Assembly: GCA_937891085.1 (NCBI GenBank)
Contig: CALAEY010000033.1
Location: forward strand, 1-24,736
Length of the DNA stretch: 24,736 bases
Origin: an uncultured Prevotellaceae bacterium
Lineage (GTDB): Bacteria > Bacteroidota > Bacteroidia > Bacteroidales > Bacteroidaceae
Reading direction: 5' to 3'
In this document: positions 1 through 7,501 of the stretch, one piece after another
Numbering within the stretch: the first letter of the stretch is position 1
Layout: every line of letters starts with the position of its first letter
Translations under genes and position numbers: made by a program
Notes under the pieces: model-generated
The model's database searches: none
What the model was told of the DNA's origin: nothing
Seen by the model: only the letters and a program-made list of their open reading frames with translations

Positions 1-636
1 CTCGCGAACGAAAGCCTTCACCACCCGGATGGCTCGCACGTTCTCCTGGACGCTGCGGTTGAGGGCATCGTAACGGACAAATACTTGCTGGAAGAGGCGT
101 CGCACCCGCGAGATGATGCTCCACAAGGCAGTGCCCAGGAGCACCATCGCCACCACGAAGATAAGCGATAGGCGCGGATCGATGACCATACACATCACCA
201 CGGAGAGCACCAGCCGCAGCGGTGCCCGCACGGAGATACGCATAATCTGCTGGAAGGCTTGCTGGAGGCTCTGCACGTCCGTGGTCATGCGGGTTATCAG
301 TCCGGAGGTGGAGAAGCGGTCGATATTGGCGAAGGAGAATTGCTGGATGCGGCGGTACATCGCGCTGCGCAGATTGGAGGCAAAGCCCGTCGAGGCATAG
401 GCCGACGACCACCCGGCCGCCACGCCCAGCACCAGGGAGAGGAACGCCAGCAAGAGCATCCAGCCGCCATAGCGCCAGACGCTTGGCATGTCGCCACCCG
501 TCAGCCCCTCGTCAATGAGTTTGGCCGTCACGTAGGGAATAAGTACATCGACCACCACCTCGGCACTCGTGAGCAGAGGCGTAGCCAGGGCGGCCCGGCG
601 GTATCGTCCTATCTGATTGTACAGCGTGCGCAACAT
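1..636 (-). CDS. ABC exporter, ATP-binding/permease protein (N-terminal part, runs off the window)
   Basis: Reading the minus strand from ATG at 636 gives 212 open codons up to the window edge. The protein starts MLRTLYNQIGRYRRAA and has the pattern of the transmembrane domain of a homodimeric or heterodimeric type I ABC exporter (MdlB/MsbA-like). Hydrophobic helices lie at about residues 16-37, 58-76, 137-160 and 163-183. The stretch SGLITRMTTDVQSLQQAFQQ (about 109-128) is the typical intracellular loop of the family, and the fragment ends at NRSVQENVRAIRVVKAFVRE. The nucleotide-binding domain would lie outside the window. The substrate cannot be told. AAGGAG stands about six bases before the start. 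The reading frame is about 60% GC in the stretches I counted, against about 45% in a counted stretch of the next gene, with many GCC, CTG and CGC codons. Confidence 0.9.
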   Translation of the reverse strand, partial: MLRTLYNQIGRYRRAALATPLLTSAEVVVDVLIPYVTAKLIDEGLTGGDMPSVWRYGGWMLLLAFLSLVLGVAAGWSSAYASTGFASNLRSAMYRRIQQFSFANIDRFSTSGLITRMTTDVQSLQQAFQQIMRISVRAPLRLVLSVVMCMVIDPRLSLIFVVAMVLLGTALWSIISRVRRLFQQVFVRYDALNRSVQENVRAIRVVKAFVRE

Positions 637-680
637 CTCTCCTTCTACTTTACGTGCTCTATTACTTGGGTTTGCGGGTG

Positions 681-710
681 CAAATATAGCCAAAATATTT
701 TATTCTGCAA
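681..710 (-). promoter_or_regulatory. Bacteroidetes-type promoter of the ABC exporter
   Basis: On the minus strand TATATTTG (688-681) fits the TAnnTTTG -7 element. TTGC (710-707) lies 18 bases upstream, near the -33 position. The start codon follows about 45 bases downstream. Sequence match only. Confidence 0.55.
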
Positions 711-740
711 GGGAAAAAGAAAAATATTTGCTGTAAAAGC

Positions 741-774
741 ATAAAGAAAGCGGGTATCTATCACAGACACCCGC
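741..774 (-). terminator. Rho-independent terminator of gdhA
   Basis: On the minus strand GCGGGTGTCT pairs with AGATACCCGC (ten pairs including one G-U) around the loop GTGAT. It is followed by TTTCTTTAT. It stands 30 bases after the gdhA stop codon. Confidence 0.8.
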
Positions 775-803
775 CATTCTTAACTTTATATCACTAATAC
801 CTA

Positions 804-2141
804 TTATACTAATCCTTGTGCCATCATAGCTTTGGCCACCTTCATGAAGCCTGCAACGTTAGCACCCTTCACATAGTTGATATAGCCATCAGGTTCTGTG
901 CCATACTTCACACAGTCGCTATGGATGCTCTGCATAATCTGGAGCAACTTAGCGTCCACCTCTGCAGCTGTCCAGCTGAGGTGCTGAGCATTCTGGCTCA
1001 TCTCAAGACCTGATACAGATACACCACCGGCGTTAGAAGCCTTACCTGGGCAATAGAGAATCTTAGCTGCCTGGAATGCCTCGATAGCCTCTGGAGTAGA
1101 AGGCATGTTAGCACCCTCTGATACAGCAATGATACCGTTGGCAAGCAATGTCTTGGCATCGTCACCATTCAGTTCATTCTGAGTAGCGCAAGGCGTAGCG
1201 ATATCGGCCTTCTCGCCCCAAGGACGGGCACCAGCTACATACTTCACACCGGGATACTTCTCTGCATACTCACGGATACGTCCGCGGTAGAGGTTCTTCA
1301 GCTCCATGATGAAGTCGAGTTTCTCGCGATCGATACCATCTGGATCGTAAACATAACCATCAGAATCAGACATAGTCATCACGATACCACCCTCTTGCAG
1401 CACCTTCTCAGCTGTATATTGAGCCACGTTACCAGAACCAGAGATAAGCACCTTCTTACCCTTCAGGTCCATACCACGGGTCTTCAGCATCTCCTTCAGG
1501 AAGTAGATGTTACCATAACCTGTTGCCTCAGGGCGAATCAGAGAGCCACCAAACTCACGACCCTTACCAGTGAAAGTACCAGAGAAATCGCGCGTGAGCT
1601 TCTTATACATACCGAACATGAAACCTACCTCACGGCCACCTACGCCGATGTCACCAGCAGGAACGTCAAGTTCAGGACCGATGTGACGAGTCAGTTCCAG
1701 CATGAAAGCCTGACAGAAACGCATCACCTCAGCATTGCTCTTGCCACGTGGAGAGAAGTCAGAACCACCCTTAGCACCACCCATAGGCAGAGTGGTCAGT
1801 GAGTTCTTGAAAGTCTGCTCGAAAGCCAAGAACTTAAGGATAGACTGGTTAACTGAAGCATGGAAGCGCACACCACCCTTGTACGGGCCAATGGCGTTGT
1901 TGTGCTGGATGCGATATCCCATGTTGGTACGTACCTTACCCTGATCGTCAGTCCAAGTGACGCGGAAAGATACGATTCTGTCTGGAATGCAAAGTCTCTC
2001 GACGAGATTGGCTTTCTCAAACTCTGGATGTTTGTTGTACTCTTCTTCGATACTACCTAATACCTCAGAAACTGCTTGAATGTACTCGGGCTCGTTAGGG
2101 AAACGGCTCTTCAAATCTTCAATTACCTTAGATGCAATCAT
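804..2141 (-). CDS. gdhA: NADP-type glutamate dehydrogenase
   Basis: The 445-residue protein matches the hexameric bacterial glutamate dehydrogenases (about 445-450 residues), which convert 2-oxoglutarate and ammonium to glutamate in the cytoplasm. Visible marks are the substrate-binding segment GPYKGGVRFH (85-94), PMGGAKGGSDF with the probable catalytic Lys124, DVPAGDIGVGGRE (159-171), and the Rossmann nucleotide-binding turn GSGNVA (235-240). A strong promoter (2200-2230) and its own terminator (741-774) suggest a single-gene transcript. Codon choice is strongly biased, as expected for a highly expressed ammonium-assimilating enzyme. NADP rather than NAD preference is inferred from overall similarity to the biosynthetic type and is not proved by the sequence alone. 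Confidence 0.97.
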   Translation of the reverse strand: MIASKVIEDLKSRFPNEPEYIQAVSEVLGSIEEEYNKHPEFEKANLVERLCIPDRIVSFRVTWTDDQGKVRTNMGYRIQHNNAIGPYKGGVRFHASVNQSILKFLAFEQTFKNSLTTLPMGGAKGGSDFSPRGKSNAEVMRFCQAFMLELTRHIGPELDVPAGDIGVGGREVGFMFGMYKKLTRDFSGTFTGKGREFGGSLIRPEATGYGNIYFLKEMLKTRGMDLKGKKVLISGSGNVAQYTAEKVLQEGGIVMTMSDSDGYVYDPDGIDREKLDFIMELKNLYRGRIREYAEKYPGVKYVAGARPWGEKADIATPCATQNELNGDDAKTLLANGIIAVSEGANMPSTPEAIEAFQAAKILYCPGKASNAGGVSVSGLEMSQNAQHLSWTAAEVDAKLLQIMQSIHSDCVKYGTEPDGYINYVKGANVAGFMKVAKAMMAQGLV

Positions 2142-2199
2142 ATTTATACTCTTTAAATGGTTGTTTATTCTAATCCTATTGATTTTATTATTTCGGTTG

Positions 2200-2230
2200 C
2201 AAAAATAAAGATAAAAATAGAATCTACAAA
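2200..2230 (-). promoter_or_regulatory. Bacteroidetes-type promoter of gdhA
   Basis: On the minus strand TTTG (2230-2227), 19 bases, then TATTTTTG (2207-2200). This is an exact fit to the TTTG-N19-TAnnTTTG pattern. The 5' untranslated region would be about 50 bases. Confidence 0.8.
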
Positions 2231-2252
2231 CATTTTAGAAATAAAAATATTG

Positions 2253-2303
2253 AAAAAGTGACATTTTTCTTTTGTTTTGCACAAAAACTGCATAAAAATG
2301 TCA
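2253..2303 (-). terminator. Possible terminator after the 57-residue membrane protein gene
   Basis: TGACATTTTT (2259-2268) and AAAAATGTCA (2294-2303) form a ten-base perfect inverted repeat around a 25-base loop. The loop itself contains GTTTT/AAAAC. On the minus strand a CTTTTTC tract follows. It begins just after the stop codon of the small gene at 2307, so it probably ends that transcript. The AT-rich stem makes it weaker than the others in this window. Confidence 0.5.
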
Positions 2304-2306
2304 AAA

Positions 2307-2480
2307 TTATTTCTTTTTCAGCGACTGATAGACAGGAATGAAGACAAAAGCACCAGAAAGTAAGATGGTAGTAATGGTGAGTCCGTCAATTCTCTCTGCA
2401 TTGACGAGCACCATAAAACAGAGTGCCATCCATAATAGGATGATAAAAGTAATCTGAGTCTTAGAAAGTGGTCTTTTCAT
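2307..2480 (-). CDS. Small two-helix membrane protein, function unknown
   Basis: ATG at 2480 opens a 57-codon frame ending in TAA, below the length cut-off most gene finders use. The protein starts MKRPLSKTQITFIILLWMAL and ends FIPVYQSLKKK. Two hydrophobic segments (about 10-27 and 36-51) are separated by a short charged loop (NAERIDG). The positively charged ends suggest both termini face the cytoplasm. The frame is free of rare-looking codons and is followed by a plausible terminator, which supports a real gene. It stands alone between gdhA and the divergent amidase operon. I do not recognise a named family and assign no function. A poor ribosome-binding site (AAGG about 12 bases upstream) lowers certainty a little. 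Confidence 0.65.
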   Translation of the reverse strand: MKRPLSKTQITFIILLWMALCFMVLVNAERIDGLTITTILLSGAFVFIPVYQSLKKK

Positions 2481-2545
2481 AGAATTTACACCTTATTATA
2501 TATTATATTTTGATAAATTTTCAAAAAAACTATACAATCACACTT

Positions 2546-2553
2546 CAAATGTA
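2546..2553 (-). promoter_or_regulatory. Possible -7 element for the small membrane protein gene
   Basis: TACATTTG on the minus strand fits TAnnTTTG and lies about 66 bases upstream of the start at 2480. I see no TTTG at the expected -33 distance, so the call is weak. Confidence 0.3.
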
Positions 2554-2574
2554 CGTCAAATCAGTGAAAATATT

Positions 2575-2582
2575 TATTTTTG
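2575..2582 (+). promoter_or_regulatory. Possible -7 element for the amidase operon
   Basis: TATTTTTG fits TAnnTTTG, 33 bases before the amidase start. No matching -33 TTTG is present at 19-21 bases, so confidence is modest. Confidence 0.4.
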
Positions 2583-2615
2583 TAGCTGGAAAAATGAAAT
2601 AAAAACTGTTTTTGC

Positions 2616-3683
2616 ATGCATAATATGCCCAGGTACGTCATTCTCACATTGCTCTTGGCGCTCGGACTCCCTCTGTTCGGGCAGAGCCAGTCGGCACAGC
2701 CTCGACGTGGAGAAGGCATAGGGACTTTCCTCATCAGACTGGGGAGGCCTGGGCAGGCATATTACAAAGAATTTCTGGAGCTTAACAAGCGTAAACTGAG
2801 GGGAAAAGAAGAACTGCTTCTGGGCGTAAGTTATCTGATACCAGATAAGAAGGGCCAGAAAACCAGCAATGCCACAACAGCCAAAGCATCCAGCACCCCT
2901 GCCAAAACAGAGACTTCTGCTGCCAGCAATACTTCAAATGGCGAATTCAATGAGCCCCTCTTCGGAACCAAACTGGCTAAAGGAAAGATAGAGAGCAACA
3001 AGCTGAAAGGGGCTTGTTTCTATGTGGTGAGTGGACATGGCGGACCTGATCCTGGGGCTATAGGACGTGTCAATAACCACGAGCTACATGAAGATGAGTA
3101 TGCCTACGATGTGGCCCTGCGCTTAGCGCGTGACTTGATGCAAGAGGGGGCAGAGGTACGCATCATCATCCAAGATGCCAAAGACGGCATCAGAGATGAC
3201 CAGTACCTAAGCAACAGCAAACGAGAGACTTGCATGGGCACTGCCATCCCACTGAACCAGACAGAACGACTGAAGCAGCGTTGCGACAAGATCAATGCGC
3301 TCTATGAAAAAGACAAGAAGCAATATAAATACTGCCGTGCCATCTTCATCCATGTAGATAGCCGCAATAAAGGCCAAGAGACGGACGTGTTCTTCTATCA
3401 TGCCGATGGAAACCAAAGCGGACGCGCCTTGGCGAAAACCATGCAGCAGACATTCAAGGCAAAGTACCAGCAGTACCAGCCCGGACGTGGATTTGGAGGC
3501 TCAGTTGGTCCTCGCAGTCTCTATGTACTTAGGAATGCAACTCCCACCTCCCTGTTCGTAGAACTTGGGAACATCCAGAACTCACATGACCAGAAGCGCT
3601 TTGTGCTCAATTCCAACAGGCAGGCACTGGCCAATTGGCTCTTGGAAGGTTTCATTAAAGACTTCAATAATCAGAAACGCTGA
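2616..3683 (+). CDS. Exported N-acetylmuramoyl-L-alanine amidase (amidase_3 type) with LysM-like N-terminal region
   Basis: The 355-residue protein should cleave the bond between N-acetylmuramic acid and the stem peptide of peptidoglycan in the periplasm. Residues 1-22 form a signal peptide (hydrophobic ILTLLLALGLPLFG). Residues 33-77 (GEGIGTFLIRLGR to YLIP) resemble a LysM-like fold, and a Ser/Thr/Ala-rich linker follows to about 110. The zinc amidase domain spans 133-350: SGHGGPDPGAIG gives ligand His141, Glu159 in HEDEYAYDVALRLA is the likely second ligand, IFIHVDS gives His246, and Glu316 in FVELGNI is the probable catalytic acid. An insertion around 190-235 (DGIRDDQYLSNSK to the Lys-rich NALYEKDKKQYKY) is longer than in minimal enzymes. 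ATG at 2625 is an alternative start. The stop codon overlaps the next start (TGATG), so translation is probably coupled. Confidence 0.93.
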   Translation: MHNMPRYVILTLLLALGLPLFGQSQSAQPRRGEGIGTFLIRLGRPGQAYYKEFLELNKRKLRGKEELLLGVSYLIPDKKGQKTSNATTAKASSTPAKTETSAASNTSNGEFNEPLFGTKLAKGKIESNKLKGACFYVVSGHGGPDPGAIGRVNNHELHEDEYAYDVALRLARDLMQEGAEVRIIIQDAKDGIRDDQYLSNSKRETCMGTAIPLNQTERLKQRCDKINALYEKDKKQYKYCRAIFIHVDSRNKGQETDVFFYHADGNQSGRALAKTMQQTFKAKYQQYQPGRGFGGSVGPRSLYVLRNATPTSLFVELGNIQNSHDQKRFVLNSNRQALANWLLEGFIKDFNNQKR

Positions 3684-4255
3684 TGAGACCGTTGCTCTAC
3701 ATATTCACGCTCGCGCTTTTGATCTCTTGCCAATCGTCCCATGTCTCTGAAGAAGAACTGCTGCAAAGCATCAACAGCACCCCGATGATCTATACCGTGG
3801 AATGTGTGGCGCAAACCAGTGTAGTGGAACGTTCCAGCCGTTTCAATGGGTTGTTAGGACAACGCACGGCCATCATTCCTGTAGAAGCCAACATCAAAGC
3901 AGGCATCGACTTATCAAAACTCGACCATATCCGCATTGAAGATGGGAAGGCCTACATTACCCTACCCCAACCCACCATCGAGATAGAAAGCACAAAGGTG
4001 CTGAACGACCAAGTGGTGACATCCGTTTCTCCCCTGCGTTCCAACTTCACAGCCGATGAGCTTGCAGAACTTGCATCGAAAGGCCGTCAAGCCATAGAAA
4101 GCAAGCTCTATGAATACGACTTGATAAATCCAGCGCAGGAGCAAGCCGAAGCCATCGTGGCAGGCATCGTGCGAAAGCTGGGTTTGGAGCCTGTATTCGA
4201 GCGCAGGCGCATCTATGAGAATCCGGAACTGATTCGATTTATCAACCAACACTGA
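3683..4255 (+). CDS. DUF4230 lipoprotein
   Basis: The 190-residue protein begins MRPLLYIFTLALLISC, a signal peptide with lipobox LISC, so Cys16 is the likely lipidated residue and the protein is anchored in a membrane facing the periplasm. The body (about 36-185) fits the DUF4230 family. It shows the pattern of a beta-rich first half (YTVECVAQTSVVE, TAIIPVEANIKAGIDLSKL, YITLPQPTIEIESTKV) and a helical second half (FTADELAELASKGRQAIESKL to GLEPVF). The ATG shares one base with the amidase stop (TGATG), and the next gene starts five bases after this stop, so the three genes form one operon. The family has no settled function. The context implies a role near the cell wall amidase. Confidence 0.85.
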   Translation: MRPLLYIFTLALLISCQSSHVSEEELLQSINSTPMIYTVECVAQTSVVERSSRFNGLLGQRTAIIPVEANIKAGIDLSKLDHIRIEDGKAYITLPQPTIEIESTKVLNDQVVTSVSPLRSNFTADELAELASKGRQAIESKLYEYDLINPAQEQAEAIVAGIVRKLGLEPVFERRRIYENPELIRFINQH

Positions 4256-4260
4256 TTCTC

Positions 4261-5307
4261 ATGGCAGACAAACGTGAAAATAATCGAAATGAAAAGAAAC
4301 GGATACTCCGATGGGGTATGGCAGCCGCTGTCATTATCGCTCTTTTCCTCTTCCTAAGGAGTCAGCGACAGCAAATCTCAGACCTCTTTGACTACCTTTT
4401 CAAGCCTCGCATGGAAGTGGGGCATATTCAGCTCTCCGACCTCTCAAAGACAGAGAAGATGAAAGTGCTTAGCATGTATAAGGAGGTCGTTGTGAGCCAA
4501 TATCGCCAAGGGCTCAGTCTTTTCTATGGTCAAAGCACCGATGAGATTCATACCATCTATCCTGGACGCATCGACATTGGGTTCGACTTGACCAAATGCG
4601 ATGAGCACTGGATAAGCACAGAGGGAGATACGGTCGTAGTGAACCTTCCGCCTGTTGAGATTCTCAACAAAGACAGTTGGTACATCGACGAGGCTAAGCG
4701 CCAAACGCCCATCGAAGAAGGCAACTGGACCTCAGCAGATTATACCAAGATGGCACGTAGGGCCAATGCCCTTATCAAACGCACTTGCGAACTGGAGGAC
4801 TGCTATAAGCGAGCCGAGGCGCAAGGGTTCAAAGTGGTGGCAAACCTGCTTAGGGCCTTCGGATTCCAGAATATGAGAATCAATATCCAGACGCGTGAAC
4901 AATACAAGCCTTACTACATCGAGGATAAGAATACAGCAAAGTATCAGAATCCCCATAAATTCTATACAGGCTTGGACGGAAGTACCTTCATTCGCTTCAA
5001 CAACAATGCACAGCTGAAATATCAAGGCGACTTCAATGACGAGGAATTGCTGGCTTTCATCGACTTATTCAATCAATATACGATAGACCAGCCATTGCGC
5101 CGATGGAACATCAATAAGCAGGGAAGCAAACTGACGATCGGTATCACTACTGCCAACCTCACTCAGGCCAATACTATTCTCCCAGGAACAGAGCAATCGA
5201 CGCTCATGCGCATCAAGAGCGGGGCTTCCATGATCTGTCCGAAGACCAGCATCACCATCTCCCTGCTCGACAGAGGAGGCAAAACGATAAGAGACTACAA
5301 CTACTAA
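4261..5307 (+). CDS. Membrane-anchored DUF4230 protein, longer paralogue
   Basis: The 348-residue protein has a charged N-terminus (MADKRENNRNEKKRILRW), one transmembrane helix at about 19-33 and no lipobox, so the body should lie in the periplasm. Residues about 50-215 follow the same plan as the preceding gene's product: VVVSQYRQGLSLFYGQ, TIYPGRIDIGFDLTKCDEHWI, VVVNLPPVEILN, then helices ending LLRAFGFQNMRINIQT. A further 130 residues (about 225-348) of unrecognised sequence follow, rich in Asn and Gln, ending in beta-like strands such as KLTIGITTANL. It is the last gene of the amidase operon and is followed three bases later by a terminator. Two different DUF4230 proteins in a row suggest partners rather than redundant copies, but that is inference. 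Confidence 0.82.
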   Translation: MADKRENNRNEKKRILRWGMAAAVIIALFLFLRSQRQQISDLFDYLFKPRMEVGHIQLSDLSKTEKMKVLSMYKEVVVSQYRQGLSLFYGQSTDEIHTIYPGRIDIGFDLTKCDEHWISTEGDTVVVNLPPVEILNKDSWYIDEAKRQTPIEEGNWTSADYTKMARRANALIKRTCELEDCYKRAEAQGFKVVANLLRAFGFQNMRINIQTREQYKPYYIEDKNTAKYQNPHKFYTGLDGSTFIRFNNNAQLKYQGDFNDEELLAFIDLFNQYTIDQPLRRWNINKQGSKLTIGITTANLTQANTILPGTEQSTLMRIKSGASMICPKTSITISLLDRGGKTIRDYNY

Positions 5308-5309
5308 AA

Positions 5310-5335
5310 AAGCCTCCCAAATGGGAAGCTTTCTT
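5310..5335. terminator. Bidirectional terminator between the amidase/DUF4230 operon and the nusB operon
   Basis: AAGCCTCCC and GGGAAGCTT pair with one C/A mismatch around the loop AAAT. A run of six A precedes it and TTTCTT follows it, so it can end transcription from both strands. On the minus strand it reads into TTTTTTAG. Confidence 0.8.
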
Positions 5336-5413
5336 AGTGATGCTCAAGGACGCCCACAACGCTGAGCAAAAATGCCCACTGTTATGAACATTTATTTTCA
5401 TAGTTAGGAAAAA

Positions 5414-5836
5414 TTACTCAGCACTCTCCGTCGTTTCTTCTGTTGGCTCTTCGAAATCAGTTTCTCCGCATTCGGTCAGAAGATTGTACCACTGAATCAG
5501 TTTGCGGATATCAGAAGGATGCACTCTGTCGCGATCGAAGTTAGGAAGCACCTCCTGCATGAAAGCCTTCAGCTCCTCATTGCTGGCCTTCTTCACATCC
5601 AAATCCACCAAAGCCCCATTCTGCTTAGTCTGGACAGACTTTAATACCTGACGCAAAGGCACATCCTCCTCATCGGTAAACATGGCGATATCACCAAGAG
5701 AGATGATCTTCTCGTTGCCATAAGCAGGCATACGACGCTTATCTTTCAGTGACTCAACGATAATCATATTTTTTCCCTGAGAAACAAGTCGGAACAAGCC
5801 TGACTTGCCAGAGATGGCTAAAATCATATTCAGCAT
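5414..5836 (-). CDS. DUF5606 family protein
   Basis: The 140-residue cytoplasmic protein begins MLNMILAISGKSGLFRLVSQ and carries GKNMIIVESL and ISLGDIAMFTDEEDVPLRQVL, the conserved core of the Bacteroidetes DUF5606 family (about residues 4-120). The C-terminus is acidic and threonine-rich (FEEPTEETTESAE) and probably disordered. It is the last gene of the nusB-yajC-ybbR-coaE group, 55 bases after coaE, but it also has its own promoter inside the end of coaE (5880-5910). The family's function is unknown to me. Met4 is a possible alternative start, because family members often begin at the ILAISG motif. Confidence 0.88.
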   Translation of the reverse strand: MLNMILAISGKSGLFRLVSQGKNMIIVESLKDKRRMPAYGNEKIISLGDIAMFTDEEDVPLRQVLKSVQTKQNGALVDLDVKKASNEELKAFMQEVLPNFDRDRVHPSDIRKLIQWYNLLTECGETDFEEPTEETTESAE

Positions 5837-5879
5837 AGTGTTCTAATATTAAATTTGTAATCCTTTTTCAAAACGGGGT

Positions 5880-5910
5880 CAAAGATAGGCATTATTTTTG
5901 GAATAGCGAA
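5880..5910 (-). promoter_or_regulatory. Internal promoter for the DUF5606 gene
   Basis: On the minus strand TTCG (5910-5907), 19 bases, then TATCTTTG (5887-5880). This is one mismatch from TTTG-N19-TAnnTTTG. The upstream half lies inside the 3' end of coaE. It suggests the last gene can be transcribed on its own. Confidence 0.55.
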
Positions 5911-6485
5911 GTAATAATTTCAGAAAGCTGCGGAATTAGCAGTCGGTCATCCTCGTTGTACACTACAAAATCGGCTCTTTTCACCTTTTCTGCATCATCC
6001 ATCTGCCGCTTGACGCGTTCCTCTACCACCTCACGGCTCACTCCATCACGTTGCATTGTGCGCTTGATGCGTGTTTCCAAGGAGGCAGAAACCACGAGGA
6101 CTGCCTCTACCACATCATCGAACTTGGCTTCATAGAGTATGGCCGACTCTATAGCACACAATTTAAAGCCAGCTTCTTCCTGCCTTCTCGCCCACTGCAA
6201 GAAATCACGCTTTACAGCAGGATGGATGATAGCATTGGCTTTTGCGACATTCTCTGCAGAGCTGAAAACGCATGAGGCGAAGTAAGATTTATTCAGGCTT
6301 CCATCTGCCAAGTAGACAGAAGGGCCAACCCAATCTATCAACTGCCTGCGAATCTCAGAATCTTCCACCGTAAGCCGCTTTGACTCTGTATCTGAGTCAT
6401 ACACAGGCACATCCATGAGGCGCAGGAGTCTGGAAACCACACTCTTACCGCTTCCTATACCACCAGTGACACCCAGCCTAATCAT
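5892..6485 (-). CDS. coaE: Dephospho-CoA kinase
   Basis: The 197-residue enzyme phosphorylates the 3'-hydroxyl of dephospho-CoA in the last step of coenzyme A synthesis. The ATP-binding P-loop GGIGSGKS lies at residues 8-15, followed by VYDSDTESKRL (the acidic motif of the family, about 28-38). The CoA-binding segment AIIHPAVKRDF is at about 83-93 and a lid-like region is at 130-160 (VSASLETRIKRTMQRDGVSREVVEERVKRQM). Length is normal for the family. The start overlaps the end of the preceding YbbR-like gene by eight bases, indicating translational coupling. The cluster around it looks like a standing Bacteroidales housekeeping operon. Confidence 0.96.
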   Translation of the reverse strand: MIRLGVTGGIGSGKSVVSRLLRLMDVPVYDSDTESKRLTVEDSEIRRQLIDWVGPSVYLADGSLNKSYFASCVFSSAENVAKANAIIHPAVKRDFLQWARRQEEAGFKLCAIESAILYEAKFDDVVEAVLVVSASLETRIKRTMQRDGVSREVVEERVKRQMDDAEKVKRADFVVYNEDDRLLIPQLSEIITSLFQK

Positions 6486-7488
6486 TGCCGTCGTCCTCCG
6501 TATGCTCTATCAGGAAATCTACCTGCGTAGGATTGAAACGCACATTGGAGACGCCCTTTGGAGTGTTGCGCAGGCGCACGGTGTATTTCTGATTTCCCAA
6601 TTTCAGCAGGTCTTCATAAGAAACGAAGATATGAAAGTCTTCCGCATTCAGCTCATTGAATTGGCTCAAACCACACTGAAACGTGATGGAAACCTTCGAA
6701 GGGAATGAACGCAGTTGCTTATCTGGTGGGAAATTGATGCCATGCAGCTCCACTTCAACGGTTTTCTCCGTATACATATCAACGGATAACGTAAGCGTAG
6801 AAGTTTCTGGTACCAGCTTCACTCCTCGATCTGCACGCAAACGAACCTCTTTACGCAGGGTATCGTCTATGCCCGTAAACTCGGCAGGTTCCATATAAGC
6901 CGCCCTAATAGTATCAAGCACAGCCAATGGGGCATAGACCTTGACAGAATCAGGCGTGAATAACGTATCAGAAAGGTAGTGACGGGATCCCGCAGAAGCC
7001 AAACCCTGAAAGCGCACTGGCACCATCTTGGATTGACCAGTGGAGTAGAAATACTCCAGCGTATCTGGATTCACAGAAATCACTTGCGTAGAAGAGCTCA
7101 GTTGCCCACTGATGGCGCGTGAAAATGCCGATACAGGAATCTGCACATGGCTACCCTCGCCCGTCATGAAATCTATATTCAGCGGTGTGAATACCTTTCC
7201 CATTCTGTAATTGAAGAGCAAAGTACCCTTGTCGCGTACATGCACCTTGACAGAACTGACAGGCTCGGAAGTGACCACTACATTCTCTGGCACACTCTTC
7301 AGTCGCACAGGGATGGTGATATCCGTTTCATATTCATTATCCAATGTCTGAATAAGCCAGAAACTCGCTGCCACGAAGAGAAAGAACAGAAAAAGAAAGA
7401 ACTCCCTGCTCTGCCTACTGAGCAGGAAGTCCTTTAGGTCACGAGATGCCTTCAGATAGGCATGCTTTATTTCCCTTCTGTCTGGCAT
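6478..7488 (-). CDS. YbbR-like domain protein, membrane-anchored
   Basis: The 336-residue protein has a basic N-terminus, one transmembrane segment at about 30-48 (FFLFLFFLFVAASFWLIQTL) and a long region predicted outside the cytoplasm. That region contains repeated YbbR-type beta modules: DITIPVRLKSVPENVVVTSEPVSSVKVHVRDK, then PVRFQGLASAGSRHYLSDTLFTPDSVKVYAPLAVLD, then VEVELHGINFPPDKQLRSFPSKVSITFQC. In Firmicutes, YbbR-domain proteins (CdaR) regulate a diadenylate cyclase. No such cyclase gene is visible here, so that role is not claimed. It stands between yajC (13 bases) and coaE (eight-base overlap) in one operon. Confidence 0.85.
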   Translation of the reverse strand: MPDRREIKHAYLKASRDLKDFLLSRQSREFFLFLFFLFVAASFWLIQTLDNEYETDITIPVRLKSVPENVVVTSEPVSSVKVHVRDKGTLLFNYRMGKVFTPLNIDFMTGEGSHVQIPVSAFSRAISGQLSSSTQVISVNPDTLEYFYSTGQSKMVPVRFQGLASAGSRHYLSDTLFTPDSVKVYAPLAVLDTIRAAYMEPAEFTGIDDTLRKEVRLRADRGVKLVPETSTLTLSVDMYTEKTVEVELHGINFPPDKQLRSFPSKVSITFQCGLSQFNELNAEDFHIFVSYEDLLKLGNQKYTVRLRNTPKGVSNVRFNPTQVDFLIEHTEDDGND

Positions 7489-7501
7489 AAGATTCTCCTT
7501 A

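Noticed and set aside
5384..5402. Hairpin-like TATGAA/TTCATA before the DUF5606 gene end
   Set aside because: Six AT-rich pairs without a T-run. The stronger terminator at 5310-5335 explains the end of both transcripts.
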